DNA of 64,000 nt. Origin: UBA6522 sp963664945 (GTDB lineage: Bacteria > Pseudomonadota > Gammaproteobacteria > Steroidobacterales > Rariloculaceae). The stretch covers positions 3,596,001-3,660,000 of the forward strand of contig OY761822.1 in NCBI GenBank assembly GCA_963664945.1, read 5' to 3'. The notes under the pieces were generated by a model. The model did not search any database. It was given only the letters and a program-made list of their open reading frames with translations, and had not been told where the DNA came from. Of this stretch, positions 36,326 through 45,360 are shown piece after piece. The stretch's first letter is position 1. Each line of letters opens with the position of its first letter. The translations under genes and the position numbers were made by a program.

Positions 36326-37006
36326 TTAGGACGTCCAGTACCCCGTAAGCTGATACCCGATCAGCATGAACCCGGCCACCATCAGCAGGACGTTGGCCGC
36401 GTAGGCGTGGCGCATGAAACTGTCTGTCGCGCGCCATGCATTAAAGACGAGCAGCATCACGCTCAGGGCCACCAACTGGCCGAGTTCGACGCCCACGTTG
36501 AAGGACAGCATGTTGGTGATGAGCCCGTCCGGGGAGATCGCCAGGTCCTGGAGTTTCGTGGACAGGCCGAAGCCGTGGAAGAACCCGAAGATGAGCACGG
36601 CGGCCTTCATGTTGGGCTGAAAGCCGAAATGGCGGAATCCGTCCAGGTTTTCGAACGCCTTGTAGACCACGGAAAAACCGATCACGGCGTCGATGAGAAA
36701 GGGGTTGGCGTGGACGCCGCCGAGCACGCCCAACAGCAGGGTTGCGCTGTGCCCCACCGCGAACAGCGTCACGTAGGTGACCACGTCGCGCAACCGGTAC
36801 AGGAAGAAGATCACGCCTGCGAGGAACGCCAGGTGGTCGTAGCCGGTCACCATGTGCTTGGCGCCGAGGTAGATGTAGGGACCGATCTGGGACCCGACGT
36901 TGTTCAGCAGGAATGCCTGATCCTCGCCGGTGATGCCGTGCGCAAACGCGGCGGAAGTGGCTGTGCCTCCCAGCAGCAACGCGAGCAGATAGCGTCCGAT
37001 ATTCAT
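36326..37006 (-). CDS. HupE/UreJ family membrane protein
   Basis: A 226-residue protein from ATG 37006 with a cleavable signal (LLALLLGGTATSAAFA) followed by HGITGEDQ. Six or so hydrophobic helices follow, with the conserved GYDHLAFLAG and VGHSATLLLG motifs whose histidines and aspartate are thought to bind nickel or cobalt in this family. Longer HupE/UreJ_2 proteins are common in organisms without hydrogenase genes. There is no nickel enzyme here, so the transported ion is not established. It is divergent from the TRAP transporter with 67 bases between the starts. Confidence 0.85.
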   Translation of the reverse strand: MNIGRYLLALLLGGTATSAAFAHGITGEDQAFLLNNVGSQIGPYIYLGAKHMVTGYDHLAFLAGVIFFLYRLRDVVTYVTLFAVGHSATLLLGVLGGVHANPFLIDAVIGFSVVYKAFENLDGFRHFGFQPNMKAAVLIFGFFHGFGLSTKLQDLAISPDGLITNMLSFNVGVELGQLVALSVMLLVFNAWRATDSFMRHAYAANVLLMVAGFMLIGYQLTGYWTS

Positions 37007-37073
37007 GGTGGAGGATTGTACTCGATCGCGTCTCATATTGACCGATGCCTCTGCTAACCGTGACAATCGAACC

Positions 37074-38072
37074 ATGAAAGACTCCACCCTGTGTTCAATC
37101 TGGCTTGCGGCCGCTCTCGGCGTGTCCGCTGTTACAAGCTCGGCGCAAACCATCTTGAGGGCTTCCCACCAGTGGCCGGGAGGCACCGGCGACGTCCGCG
37201 ACGAGATGGTGCAGACCATCGCCCGGGTGGTAGAGGAAGCCGATGTCGATCTGATCGTACGAGTCTACCCGGGCCAGTCCCTGTTCAAGGCCGGCGACCA
37301 GTGGTCCGCACTGGTGCGCGGGCGGTTGGACATCACTGCCCTGCCCCTGGACTACGCCAGCGGCCGCCATCCCCAGTTCAGCGCGACGCTCATGCCGGGC
37401 CTGGTCAAGAACCACGATCACGCCGCGCGCCTGAACGATTCCGAATTCATGGACGACATCAAGGCCGTCGTCGAAGACGCCGGCGCCATGGTCCTGGCCG
37501 ACGCCTGGCTTGCGGGGGGCTTCGTCTCCAGCGAGCGCTGCATCCTCTGGCCGGACGACATCCAGGGTCAGGTGATCCGTGCGGCGGGACCCGCCTTCGA
37601 GCGCATGATGGTCCGGGCCGGCGCCTCCATCACGTCGATGCCCAGTTCGGAAATCTACACGGCCATGCAGACCGGCGTGCTGGATGCCGCCAGCACCAGT
37701 TCCGCCAGTTTCGTGACATTCAGAATCCAGGAACACACGACCTGCCTGACCGCGCCCGGCGAATACGGGCTGTGGTTCATGTACGAGCCGATTCTGATCA
37801 GCACGCGCACCTGGCAGGGCCTCGAGGCCGGGCAACAGGCCGCTCTGCTCGCCGCCGGGCAAGCCGCCGAGGACTATTTCTTCGAGCAGGCGCAACTTCT
37901 GGACGAGGAACTCGAACGGGTTTTCACCGAGGCGGGTGTGGAGATCGTGCACATGACGCGGGAACAGGTGGACGCGTGGCGGGCGATCGCGGAGGCGACG
38001 TCCTACGCCGTATTCGCGGAAGAAGTCGACGGCGGAGCCGAACTCATCGGCAAAGCGCTGGCCGTGGAGTGA
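37074..38072 (+). CDS. dctP: TRAP transporter solute-binding protein
   Basis: A 332-residue periplasmic receptor from ATG 37074. A signal peptide ends at SSAQ, followed by TILRASHQWPGG. The family core includes VDLIVRVYPGQSLF, RGRLDITALPLDYASGRHPQF and VIRAAGPAFERMMVRAGASITSMPSSEIYTAMQTGVLDA, the segment containing the carboxylate-contacting region of DctP proteins. It delivers an organic acid to the DctQM permease encoded immediately downstream. The ligand is unknown; an aromatic or keto acid would fit the catabolic cluster 4 kb away. Confidence 0.9.
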   Translation: MKDSTLCSIWLAAALGVSAVTSSAQTILRASHQWPGGTGDVRDEMVQTIARVVEEADVDLIVRVYPGQSLFKAGDQWSALVRGRLDITALPLDYASGRHPQFSATLMPGLVKNHDHAARLNDSEFMDDIKAVVEDAGAMVLADAWLAGGFVSSERCILWPDDIQGQVIRAAGPAFERMMVRAGASITSMPSSEIYTAMQTGVLDAASTSSASFVTFRIQEHTTCLTAPGEYGLWFMYEPILISTRTWQGLEAGQQAALLAAGQAAEDYFFEQAQLLDEELERVFTEAGVEIVHMTREQVDAWRAIAEATSYAVFAEEVDGGAELIGKALAVE

Positions 38073-38106
38073 GGCGCGCGCGGCTGAATCGACTAGCGGC
38101 CGGATC

Positions 38107-38667
38107 GTGTCAACGACACGCGTAACGCCTGTCGATCGACTCGTGGACTCGTTCGTTCGCGGGGTGACAGTGCTTTCGAAGGCCTGCGGCGCAGTCGCCG
38201 CGGTTTCCCTGGCGGCCGGGTGCCTCGTCGTCTGCCACATGGTGCTGGTTCGCTACGTCTTCGCGCAGCCGACCATCTGGCAGACGGAATTCGTCACCTT
38301 TGCGGTGGTTGCCGCAACCTTGCTGGGCAGCCCCTACGGTCTCCTGACCCGCGGCCACGTCACTGTGGACCTCGTGCCGCACTACCTGTCCGCCCGGCCC
38401 CGCCGGTATCTGGCATTGGCCGCGTCGATCCTTGCGTGGGCGGCGTGCGCGGTGCTTGCATGGACCGGCGGGCAATATTTCCACGAGGCGTGGGAATTCG
38501 GCTGGAGGACCGAGTCGGTCTGGGGGCCGCCGCTGTGGATACCCCTGCTGACACTGCCCGTGGGTCTGGGCATTCTCACGCTGCAGTACACGGCGGACAT
38601 TCTCTGTCTTGTCACCGGCCGGCCCCGGCCGCGGGGCCGCGATGACGACGGGGAACCAGTCGCGTGA
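38107..38667 (+). CDS. dctQ: TRAP transporter small permease
   Basis: A 186-residue protein from GTG 38107 with four membrane helices. It carries the DctQ-type VLVRYVFAQPTIWQTEFVTFAVVAATLLGSPYG region early on and a final helix at about 140-165 (LLTLPVGLGILTLQYTADI). The C-terminal tail is basic and acidic. It forms the membrane complex with DctM, whose GTG start overlaps its stop (GTGA), and supports Na+-driven uptake of the substrate bound by DctP. Confidence 0.9.
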   Translation: MSTTRVTPVDRLVDSFVRGVTVLSKACGAVAAVSLAAGCLVVCHMVLVRYVFAQPTIWQTEFVTFAVVAATLLGSPYGLLTRGHVTVDLVPHYLSARPRRYLALAASILAWAACAVLAWTGGQYFHEAWEFGWRTESVWGPPLWIPLLTLPVGLGILTLQYTADILCLVTGRPRPRGRDDDGEPVA

Positions 38668-39971
38668 GCCCGCTGGCGATCGGCATCCTGATCGGCATCG
38701 TGTCGGTGGTGGTTCTGGCCAGCGGTATCCCGGTGGCGTTCGGTCTCGTGGTCGTCGCCGTGGTCTTCCTGGCGATGTTCGACGGCGTCGGCAGCCTGGT
38801 CATTGCCGGTGAGCTGTTCTTTTCCGGTCTGGCGGATTTCACACTCGTGTCGATCCCGATGTTCATTGCCATGGGGGCAGCCGTAGCCGCCTCCCCGGCC
38901 GGCGGTGATCTTTACGGCGCCCTGGACCGCTGGCTGTACCGAATTCCCGGCGGGCTGGCGATTTCCAATCTCGGCGCCTGCGCGCTGTTTGCCGCCCTCA
39001 GCGGCTCTTCTCCGGCAACGTGCGCCGCGATCGGCAAGATGGGTATTCCGGAAATGCGCAAGCGCGGTTATCCGGACGGCCTGGCCGCGGGCTCCATCGC
39101 CGCGGGCGGCACGCTGGGCATCCTGATACCGCCCAGCGTGACCATGATCGTCTACGGCATCGCGACCGGAACGTCCATCGGCCGCCTGTTCATCGCCGGC
39201 ATCCTGCCGGGCCTCATGCTCACGGGGTTGTTCAGCGCCTGGTCCATGCTGCACGCCTGGCGGGACGGGTTCGGCCGGGTCCGGGAACGGCGCCGCTTGA
39301 ATCTGTTGGAAAACCTGCGGCATGGCGCCAGGGTCCTGCCGTTCCTGCTCATCGTGGCCGGAATCCTGTTCGTGCTTTACGGCGGTGTCGCAACCCCGTC
39401 GGAAGCCGCGGGCGTTGGGGCGATGCTCTGCATCAGCATGGTCGCCGTCGTCTACAAGATATGGAACCCGGTGAAACTGTGGCGCATCATCAGCAGCAGC
39501 ACGCGCGAAAGCGTCATGATCATGATGATCATCGCGGCGGCGGCGCTCTTCAGCTACATGCTGTCGAGCCTGTTCGTGACCCAGTCCATCGCCCAGTGGA
39601 TCGCCGCGATGGAGGTCAACCGATGGCTTCTGCTCGCCATGATCAACGTCTTCCTGCTGGTTGCAGGGTTCTTCCTGCCGCCCGTGGCGGTGATCCTGAT
39701 GACCGCACCGATCCTGATGCCCATCGTCCTGCAGGCCGGCTTCGACCCCTACTGGTTCGCGGTTGTGCTCACCATCAACATGGAGATCGGCCTGATCACA
39801 CCGCCGGTGGGTCTCAATCTCTACGTCATCGACGGCATCGCGCCGGATGTGGGGCTGCCGAAAATCCTGCGCGGCGCCCTGCCCTACGTGCTGCTGATGG
39901 TTGTAGGGATCGTTTTGTTATGTGTGTTTCCGAGTATCGCCACATGGCTTCCCGACAGGTTGCTAGGCTAG
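38664..39971 (+). CDS. dctM: TRAP transporter large permease
   Basis: A 435-residue protein with about 12 hydrophobic segments. Signatures of DctM are FSGLADFTLVSIPMFIAMG, ALSGSSPATCAAIGKMGIPEM, GSIAAGGTLGILIPPSVTMIVYG and the late MEIGLITPPVGLNLYVI. It is the translocation subunit of the Na+-dependent TRAP system. The start GTG 38664 overlaps dctQ, so the three genes dctPQM form one operon. McrBC genes begin 63 bases after the stop but differ in base composition and are likely a separate acquisition. Confidence 0.93.
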   Translation: MSPLAIGILIGIVSVVVLASGIPVAFGLVVVAVVFLAMFDGVGSLVIAGELFFSGLADFTLVSIPMFIAMGAAVAASPAGGDLYGALDRWLYRIPGGLAISNLGACALFAALSGSSPATCAAIGKMGIPEMRKRGYPDGLAAGSIAAGGTLGILIPPSVTMIVYGIATGTSIGRLFIAGILPGLMLTGLFSAWSMLHAWRDGFGRVRERRRLNLLENLRHGARVLPFLLIVAGILFVLYGGVATPSEAAGVGAMLCISMVAVVYKIWNPVKLWRIISSSTRESVMIMMIIAAAALFSYMLSSLFVTQSIAQWIAAMEVNRWLLLAMINVFLLVAGFFLPPVAVILMTAPILMPIVLQAGFDPYWFAVVLTINMEIGLITPPVGLNLYVIDGIAPDVGLPKILRGALPYVLLMVVGIVLLCVFPSIATWLPDRLLG

Positions 39972-40034
39972 CGTCAGTGCATTGGATGAGACACGTGGGC
40001 AGCCGAATGAGAGAACCGTTTAACGAGACAAAAA

Positions 40035-41747
40035 ATGGATGAGAGCAAGTTAAGGGAAGCCATACGTGTTTTTCGGAATGAATACCCGAATTTCCGATCA
40101 TTCGAGAATCCAGGACCGGAGTTGGCCAACGATGAGTTGGACTACAAGCGCGAATTATCGACTAAGTTCGGAGTTCTTGGCCAACGGCTATTGGACGGAA
40201 ACTATGAATCAAATCCGACAACTTTCTTGGAAGAATTCAGAAAACTTCTCGACACAAAGTTGGAATCGTCAAATTATCCCCAGAATTTAGCTGGTTGGCA
40301 TGATATAGGTCCTTTCTTCCAATTTGCAAATGATAACCCAAGCCCGGATTACTCAGTCCGACTAATCCGGGAATTGCTACAGTCAGCTGAAGATAACAAT
40401 GCTCTTTCAGAAACGATAGATCAGTTTAGTAGTTGGCTCTCCAAGAGCAAGAGCGCGGGCCGAACCAGACTATGGCCTAGCTTCATCCTTTTTCTTTGGC
40501 GACCGGATCGTTATATATTCATTAAGCCGGATGCCTTTGACAAGGCGATGGATAAGTTGGGGATCGAAAAGTTGGGGCGAGGTACGATACTCACCGGCAA
40601 GTTGTTTCTTAGATCAATGAGAAATTTGAAACAGTTGAGAAAACAGCTTGATCAAAATGGATTCAATGTCAAGGACTTCGTTGACGTACACTCTTTTCTT
40701 TGGGTTATTCACAATAAAGATGTATCTAGACCTGACCAGTCAGAGAATGAAATACGTGAAAAAACCAATGAATTCACATATGGAACTCAAGCCCAAAATA
40801 TTATCTTTTTCGGTCATCCGGGAACAGGCAAAACGTACACTCTTCGGAACGATTATTTCCCTCGCTATACTTCAGATCAAGTGATCGATCAAACAAGGCG
40901 TTATGAATTCATCACTTTTCATCAGTCTTACAGTTACGAAGAATTTGTCGAGGGCATACGACCCGAACTTGACCGGAATGGCGAATCTAGAGGTGAAGTA
41001 TCCTATGCTTTGCATAAAGGTGTGTTCCTGAAAATTTGCGAACGTGCAAAGAACGACTCATCGAATCGATACGCCATCTTCATTGACGAGATTAACAGGG
41101 GTAATATTTCAAAGATATTCGGCGAACTTATCACGCTCATTGAAGAGGACAAGCGCGACGGTGCGTCTAACGCCATAGAAGTCAAGTTGCCCTACTCAGG
41201 AGACTCGTTTTCCGTGCCTAATAATCTGGATATCTACGGCACGATGAACACGGCCGACCGCTCGTTGGCTCACATCGATACTGCGCTTCGACGCCGCTTC
41301 ACTTTCAAGGAACTAATGCCGAGATCCGACTTGCTCGGCGAAATTGAGCTGGACGAACAGGTGGTCAACCTCAAACGACTGCTGGATTCCATGAACGAGC
41401 GCATCGAAGCAATCTTCGACCGAGAGCATCAAATCGGACATGCTTATTTCATTCCCGAAAAAGATACGGAGCTGGATCTTCCCGAAGTCTTCCGGAACCG
41501 AATTATTCCATTGCTGACCGAGTATTTCTTCGACGATTGGTCGAAAGTCCGTGCGGTCCTAGGTGATGATCGATGCTCTGACAAACGAGAGTTGCAGTTC
41601 ATTTCTGCGCATGAAGTGCAGGACGGCGTTGTTCTCCCAAACATTGGCGCGAGGAACAAGCGCATCTACCGAATCAACGAATCGGCGTTCAAATCGGCGG
41701 ACGCATACGTAAAAGTTTACGATTCCTATAAACATGATCTCGAATAG
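40035..41747 (+). CDS. mcrB: McrB-like GTPase/AAA+ restriction subunit
   Basis: A 570-residue protein from ATG 40035. The N-terminal 240 residues form a target-recognition region that I do not assign to a named family. The AAA+ core has GHPGTGKT at 260-267, FHQSYSYEEFVEGIRP at 295-310, DEINRGN at 351-357, the McrB-specific MNTADRS at 404-410 and RRRF at 419-422. McrB hydrolyses GTP and translocates DNA, assembling with the McrC nuclease at modified sites. The DNA is visibly more AT-rich than its neighbours, a sign of horizontal transfer. The mcrC gene follows 2 bases after the stop. Confidence 0.92.
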   Translation: MDESKLREAIRVFRNEYPNFRSFENPGPELANDELDYKRELSTKFGVLGQRLLDGNYESNPTTFLEEFRKLLDTKLESSNYPQNLAGWHDIGPFFQFANDNPSPDYSVRLIRELLQSAEDNNALSETIDQFSSWLSKSKSAGRTRLWPSFILFLWRPDRYIFIKPDAFDKAMDKLGIEKLGRGTILTGKLFLRSMRNLKQLRKQLDQNGFNVKDFVDVHSFLWVIHNKDVSRPDQSENEIREKTNEFTYGTQAQNIIFFGHPGTGKTYTLRNDYFPRYTSDQVIDQTRRYEFITFHQSYSYEEFVEGIRPELDRNGESRGEVSYALHKGVFLKICERAKNDSSNRYAIFIDEINRGNISKIFGELITLIEEDKRDGASNAIEVKLPYSGDSFSVPNNLDIYGTMNTADRSLAHIDTALRRRFTFKELMPRSDLLGEIELDEQVVNLKRLLDSMNERIEAIFDREHQIGHAYFIPEKDTELDLPEVFRNRIIPLLTEYFFDDWSKVRAVLGDDRCSDKRELQFISAHEVQDGVVLPNIGARNKRIYRINESAFKSADAYVKVYDSYKHDLE

Positions 41748-41749
41748 GG

Positions 41750-43036
41750 ATGCTATGGGTCGCTGAACACGGGCGAATCTACAAGGGCGAATCAGATAAG
41801 AACCTGCCCAACGGAGACCTACAACTTTCGTCGGATAACTTCAACTCGTTTCTGACGCTGTTGGACGACCCCTCTCAGTCGGACATGGAACCCATTCTTC
41901 GGGTTTCGAGGTCGTACGGGCGCGACCTGTTGATCGTCCAACAATATACGGGCGTGGTTCGCACCGGCAGTGGGTGTCATATTGAGATCCTGCCGAAAAT
42001 TTCAAGGCGAGGAGATCGAGTGGCGGCGCGTGAGCTGCTGGTAAAGATGTTGATCGAACTCCACGATTCTCCGTTCAAGGAAGGTACGGCGGCGGATATC
42101 CGAGCACACGATATGCCATTGTTCGAAATCCTGATGCGGCAATTTCTCAATCATGTCGGAGACATCGTCCGTAAAGGCATCGCCCGAACGTATGTAAGGC
42201 GGCGGGACAATCTGGTATTTCTGCGTGGCAAACTTCAATTGGCGGATCACATCAAACGCAATTCATCCGATCAGAGTCGGTTGTTTTGTGAGTTCGATGT
42301 GTACGAGATTGACAGGCCTGTGAACCGTCTGATCAAGGGGGCGCTGGAAATCGTCAATCGACTCACCCAGGATGTCACAAACCAGCAGCGGTGCCGGGAA
42401 TTGTTGTTCTGGTTCGATCAGGTCCCCGGAACAAAGGACAGCAAAATGGATTTTCGCGCAGTGCAGCAGGACAGGTTGATCCAACACTATGAGCCGGCGA
42501 TGCCCACGTGCAGACTGATCCTTGAGGGCCTGAATCCGCTGACACAGGAAGGCGACCGGCGGGCGCTATCCGTACTGTTCCCGATGAACCAGGTATTCGA
42601 AAGCTATGTCTCGGCGAAGCTTCGACAAAGGCTCAAGAACTGGCACGTAAGCACGCAAATTAGCGGTCAAGCCCTGGTCGAGAAGCACCGGAAAAAGAAG
42701 ATATTCAGACTCATTCCCGACATTGAATTCCGCCGTGGTAAAGAGCGAGTTTTAGCGGACACTAAATGGAAACTGTTGAATCAAGATGCCAGATCGGACA
42801 AATACGGCATTTCGCAGGCCGACATATACCAGCTATTCGCCTACTCTCAAAAGTACCTCTCAACTCAGTCGCAACGACGAGTCATTCTGATCTTTCCGCA
42901 AACAGACACTTTCCATCAACCGCTAGAACCGTTCTGGTTTGAGAAGAACAAGGATGTTCTATATGTGCTGCCGTTCAATTTAGAGAAGGACAAGCTGATC
43001 ACGCCCGAGGGGTTCTTCCTTTACGGCGATCAATGA
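41750..43036 (+). CDS. mcrC: McrC-like restriction endonuclease subunit
   Basis: A 428-residue protein from ATG 41750. The N-terminal half contains the McrB-binding region with IEILPKISRRGD and the family-typical RGKLQLADHIKRN and CEFDVYEIDRPVNRLIK. The C-terminal half holds the PD-(D/E)xK nuclease: PD at 323-324 (LIPDIEF), D337-T-K339 and QLFAY at 361-365. It supplies the cleavage activity stimulated by McrB. Both subunits look intact, so this locus is probably active against modified foreign DNA. Confidence 0.92.
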   Translation: MLWVAEHGRIYKGESDKNLPNGDLQLSSDNFNSFLTLLDDPSQSDMEPILRVSRSYGRDLLIVQQYTGVVRTGSGCHIEILPKISRRGDRVAARELLVKMLIELHDSPFKEGTAADIRAHDMPLFEILMRQFLNHVGDIVRKGIARTYVRRRDNLVFLRGKLQLADHIKRNSSDQSRLFCEFDVYEIDRPVNRLIKGALEIVNRLTQDVTNQQRCRELLFWFDQVPGTKDSKMDFRAVQQDRLIQHYEPAMPTCRLILEGLNPLTQEGDRRALSVLFPMNQVFESYVSAKLRQRLKNWHVSTQISGQALVEKHRKKKIFRLIPDIEFRRGKERVLADTKWKLLNQDARSDKYGISQADIYQLFAYSQKYLSTQSQRRVILIFPQTDTFHQPLEPFWFEKNKDVLYVLPFNLEKDKLITPEGFFLYGDQ

Positions 43037-43068
43037 CAAGAAATAGAACGGCGACAATATCGAACGGC

Positions 43069-43293
43069 TCAAATGTCACGCCACGCTTCCTCGTCCTTGG
43101 CAGAGGTCCATTCATCGAAAATCTCTGCGAGCCCCTGAAAATAGTCGCCCCGCCCTGGAGTTACTTTGTACGCCAGCACGTGGTCGCCTTCGATCTCGAA
43201 AGCGATTATGTCTCCCCCGCGCAGGTTGGCCGCCTCCCGGATGGATTTGGGAATCGTCGTCCGTCCTCGGGTTGTGATCTTGGCCTGTGCCAT
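43069..43293 (-). CDS. AbrB/SpoVT-type DNA-binding protein
   Basis: A 74-residue protein from ATG 43293. AQAKITTRGRTTIPKSIREAA and GDIIAFEIEGDHVLAYKV form a standard AbrB hairpin dimer domain. The tail (YFQGLAEIFDEWTSAKDEEAWRDI) is acidic, as in antitoxins. No toxin gene follows: downstream on the minus strand lies the opposing end of mcrC. It may be a solitary regulator or an orphan antitoxin next to a defence locus. Confidence 0.8.
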   Translation of the reverse strand: MAQAKITTRGRTTIPKSIREAANLRGGDIIAFEIEGDHVLAYKVTPGRGDYFQGLAEIFDEWTSAKDEEAWRDI

Positions 43294-43418
43294 GTCGGTT
43301 CCCCGGCTGTACGCATCGTGGTGCGTGCCTCTGACGCCGGACGAGAAGTCGTACTCCGGCCGCAAAGAGTCCCGCTGAGCTTCCTTATTCATACTGCGTT
43401 TGTCTTGCGAACCATCCG

Positions 43419-44333
43419 TCAGCAAATTTCGTTCTTGACAGGATTGACCAGCGTGCCGATCTCCGGGACCGAGACTTCGACGACATCCCCGGGTCTGAGA
43501 AATTTCGGCGGATCGAACCGAGCACCCGCCCCGGTGGGGGTGCCGGTAGCGATCACGTCTCCGGGTTGCAGACGCATGAAGGTCGAAAGGTAGGACACGA
43601 GATAGTCGAATGGAAACAGCAGGTTGGCGGTGGTGTCATCCTGCCGGATTTCACCGTTCACCTTCGTCGTCAGGTGCAGCGTGTCCTTGCCTTCCAGTTC
43701 ATCCTTGGTAACCATCCAGGGCCCGAGGCTGCCGGAATGCTCGAAATTCTTCCCCTGCGTGACATTGAAACGGGCGTGCCGCAGCCAGTCCCTGATCGAG
43801 CCCTCGTTCATCAGCGTGAGGCCGGCGATGTGATCCCACGCCCGCGCCGCTGGGATTCGCCGCCCCGGCTTGCCGATGACCAGCACGATTTCCCCTTCGT
43901 AGTCCAACTGTTCCGACTCGGGTGGCCGCAAGATGGGCTCCTGATGACCCACCAGGGACTCCCGGGTGCGTAGAAACACGCTTGGGTATTTCGCCTGGTT
44001 CTTGTTTTCCCGGTATTCCGCGTTGCGGTCGCCGTAATTGACGCCGATGCAGATGATCTTCTGGGGATCCGGCACGGTGGGCAGGTAGCGAATCCCATCC
44101 AACGGCAGATCGGCTCCAGCGCGGGCGACGATCGCCTCAAGCTCCCCCATGTCGGCGCCGGATCGCGACTCCATCGCCCGTGCGCCGGTCGTTCCTGCGC
44201 CCGCGCCTCTTTCCAGCCACCCGCGCAACGAGCGCCGGCCGTCGCCCAGACGCCCGCCGAGGTCCACGACGCCATCGCCCTTGACGGCGCCGAAGCTGGT
44301 TCCGCCGGCGGAATTGAAACTCAACAATCGCAT
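43419..44333 (-). CDS. Fumarylacetoacetate hydrolase family enzyme (HpaG-like)
   Basis: A 304-residue protein from ATG 44333. The N-terminal domain is LLSFNSAGGTSFGAVKGDGVVDLG. The catalytic domain holds KIICIGVNYGDRNAEY, YEGEIVLVIGKPGRRIP with the Glu metal ligands, and a later DVIATGTPTGAGARFDPPKFLRPGD. In meta-cleavage pathways such enzymes decarboxylate, isomerise or hydrolyse C-C bonds in oxo-dienoates. It shares one base with the DapA-like gene upstream (TGATG), so both are translated together. The specific step, as in homoprotocatechuate breakdown, is inferred from the divergent neighbours. Confidence 0.88.
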   Translation of the reverse strand: MRLLSFNSAGGTSFGAVKGDGVVDLGGRLGDGRRSLRGWLERGAGAGTTGARAMESRSGADMGELEAIVARAGADLPLDGIRYLPTVPDPQKIICIGVNYGDRNAEYRENKNQAKYPSVFLRTRESLVGHQEPILRPPESEQLDYEGEIVLVIGKPGRRIPAARAWDHIAGLTLMNEGSIRDWLRHARFNVTQGKNFEHSGSLGPWMVTKDELEGKDTLHLTTKVNGEIRQDDTTANLLFPFDYLVSYLSTFMRLQPGDVIATGTPTGAGARFDPPKFLRPGDVVEVSVPEIGTLVNPVKNEIC

Positions 44334-45235
44334 CAGGCGGCGCTCGCGGGCAGTAACCCGGCGCGTTCCAGCACGCCGTCCAGGCGCCGCTCAAGCTCCG
44401 CGGTGGCCGGCATCATGGGCGGGCGGTGTCCGTTGTTGGCCAGGAGGCCCATGCGCCGCATCATGTACTTGATGGGGATCGGATTGGTGTCGTAGAAGAC
44501 CGCCTGGTTGAGTTCGAAGAGTTCGTGATGAAGTTCCCGGCCCCGAACCAGGTCACCATCCCAGACCGCCTGACAGATTTCCGCGAGCGGACGCGGCCTC
44601 AGGTTGCCGACGGCGTTCATGAGCCCGCAGGCGCCGATGGCCATCTCCGGAAAACTCAACTCCTCAAGCCCGACGAAGATCTTGAAGTCGGCGCCAAAGG
44701 CATTGAGACACTCGGAGACGAACCCGAGGTCGTTCACCGCATGCTTCATGCCCACGAAGTGGTCGAATTGATCCTTGAGCGCGCTGAGCGTGTCCAGGGT
44801 CACGCTGACGGCGGCGCGGCCGGGTATGTGGTAGATCATCCAGGGCGTGTCATGCCCGGTGGCGAGTTGCCGATAATATTCCACCAGTCCCCGCTGCGGC
44901 GGTCGCACGTAATAGGGAGTCACGATCAACAACGCGTCGACGCCGGCGTCAACAGCATGTTCCGTGAGCTGCCGGGTTTCCGCCAGCGACTGCGAACCGG
45001 TCGCTGCCACCACGGGGAATCGCCCGTTCACTGTCTCCATCGCCAGGGTCACCAGGCGATTTCGCTCCTCGACGGTCAGGCACGAAGGCTCGGCGCTGGT
45101 GCCGTTGACCAAGACTCCATGGGAGCCGTTATCGACCTGGAAATCCACAAGGCGCCGGTAAGCACCATAGTCGACCGAACCGTTGCTGAACGGCGTTATC
45201 ACGGGCGGAATCGAGCCCTTCAATCTGTCGTGCAT
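44333..45235 (-). CDS. DapA-family aldolase/lyase
   Basis: A 300-residue protein from ATG 45235; the frame is open further upstream but into the divergent promoter region. It has the class I aldolase barrel with GSIPPVITPF, VLVNGTSAEPSCLTVEER, IVTPYYVRPPQRG, YHIPGRA with the catalytic Tyr region, and the Schiff-base Lys in FVGMKHAV. Family members condense or split pyruvate and an aldehyde. Here it could cleave the final 4-hydroxy-2-oxo acid of a meta pathway, replacing an HpaI-type class II aldolase. That role is inferred from its operon with the FAH-family gene. Confidence 0.87.
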   Translation of the reverse strand: MHDRLKGSIPPVITPFSNGSVDYGAYRRLVDFQVDNGSHGVLVNGTSAEPSCLTVEERNRLVTLAMETVNGRFPVVAATGSQSLAETRQLTEHAVDAGVDALLIVTPYYVRPPQRGLVEYYRQLATGHDTPWMIYHIPGRAAVSVTLDTLSALKDQFDHFVGMKHAVNDLGFVSECLNAFGADFKIFVGLEELSFPEMAIGACGLMNAVGNLRPRPLAEICQAVWDGDLVRGRELHHELFELNQAVFYDTNPIPIKYMMRRMGLLANNGHRPPMMPATAELERRLDGVLERAGLLPASAA

Positions 45236-45270
45236 AGAGTGATGAGTCACGGTATCAGTGCCGGGAATGA

Positions 45271-45285
45271 CTGGCCATTGGCCAG
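45271..45285. promoter_or_regulatory. Perfect 15-bp palindrome in a divergent catabolic promoter region
   Basis: CTGGCCA-T-TGGCCAG is a perfect 7-bp inverted repeat with a one-base centre, located between the divergent DapA-like and CHM-isomerase genes. Its size fits a binding site for a dimeric regulator. A TATAAT stands at 45318-45323 on the plus strand, but its -35 is not clear. No regulator gene is encoded beside it, so any cognate factor must be elsewhere. Confidence 0.45.
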
Positions 45286-45360
45286 GTGGATGGGACAGGA
45301 CCGGTGGCAATTGTCTATATAATGCACGCGATTTCAAGCCGATCAAAGACCACCGCCCCA

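Noticed and set aside
45318..45323. TATAAT upstream of hpaF as a stand-alone promoter call
   Set aside because: No -35 at 16-18 bases spacing is convincing; it is mentioned only with the palindrome.
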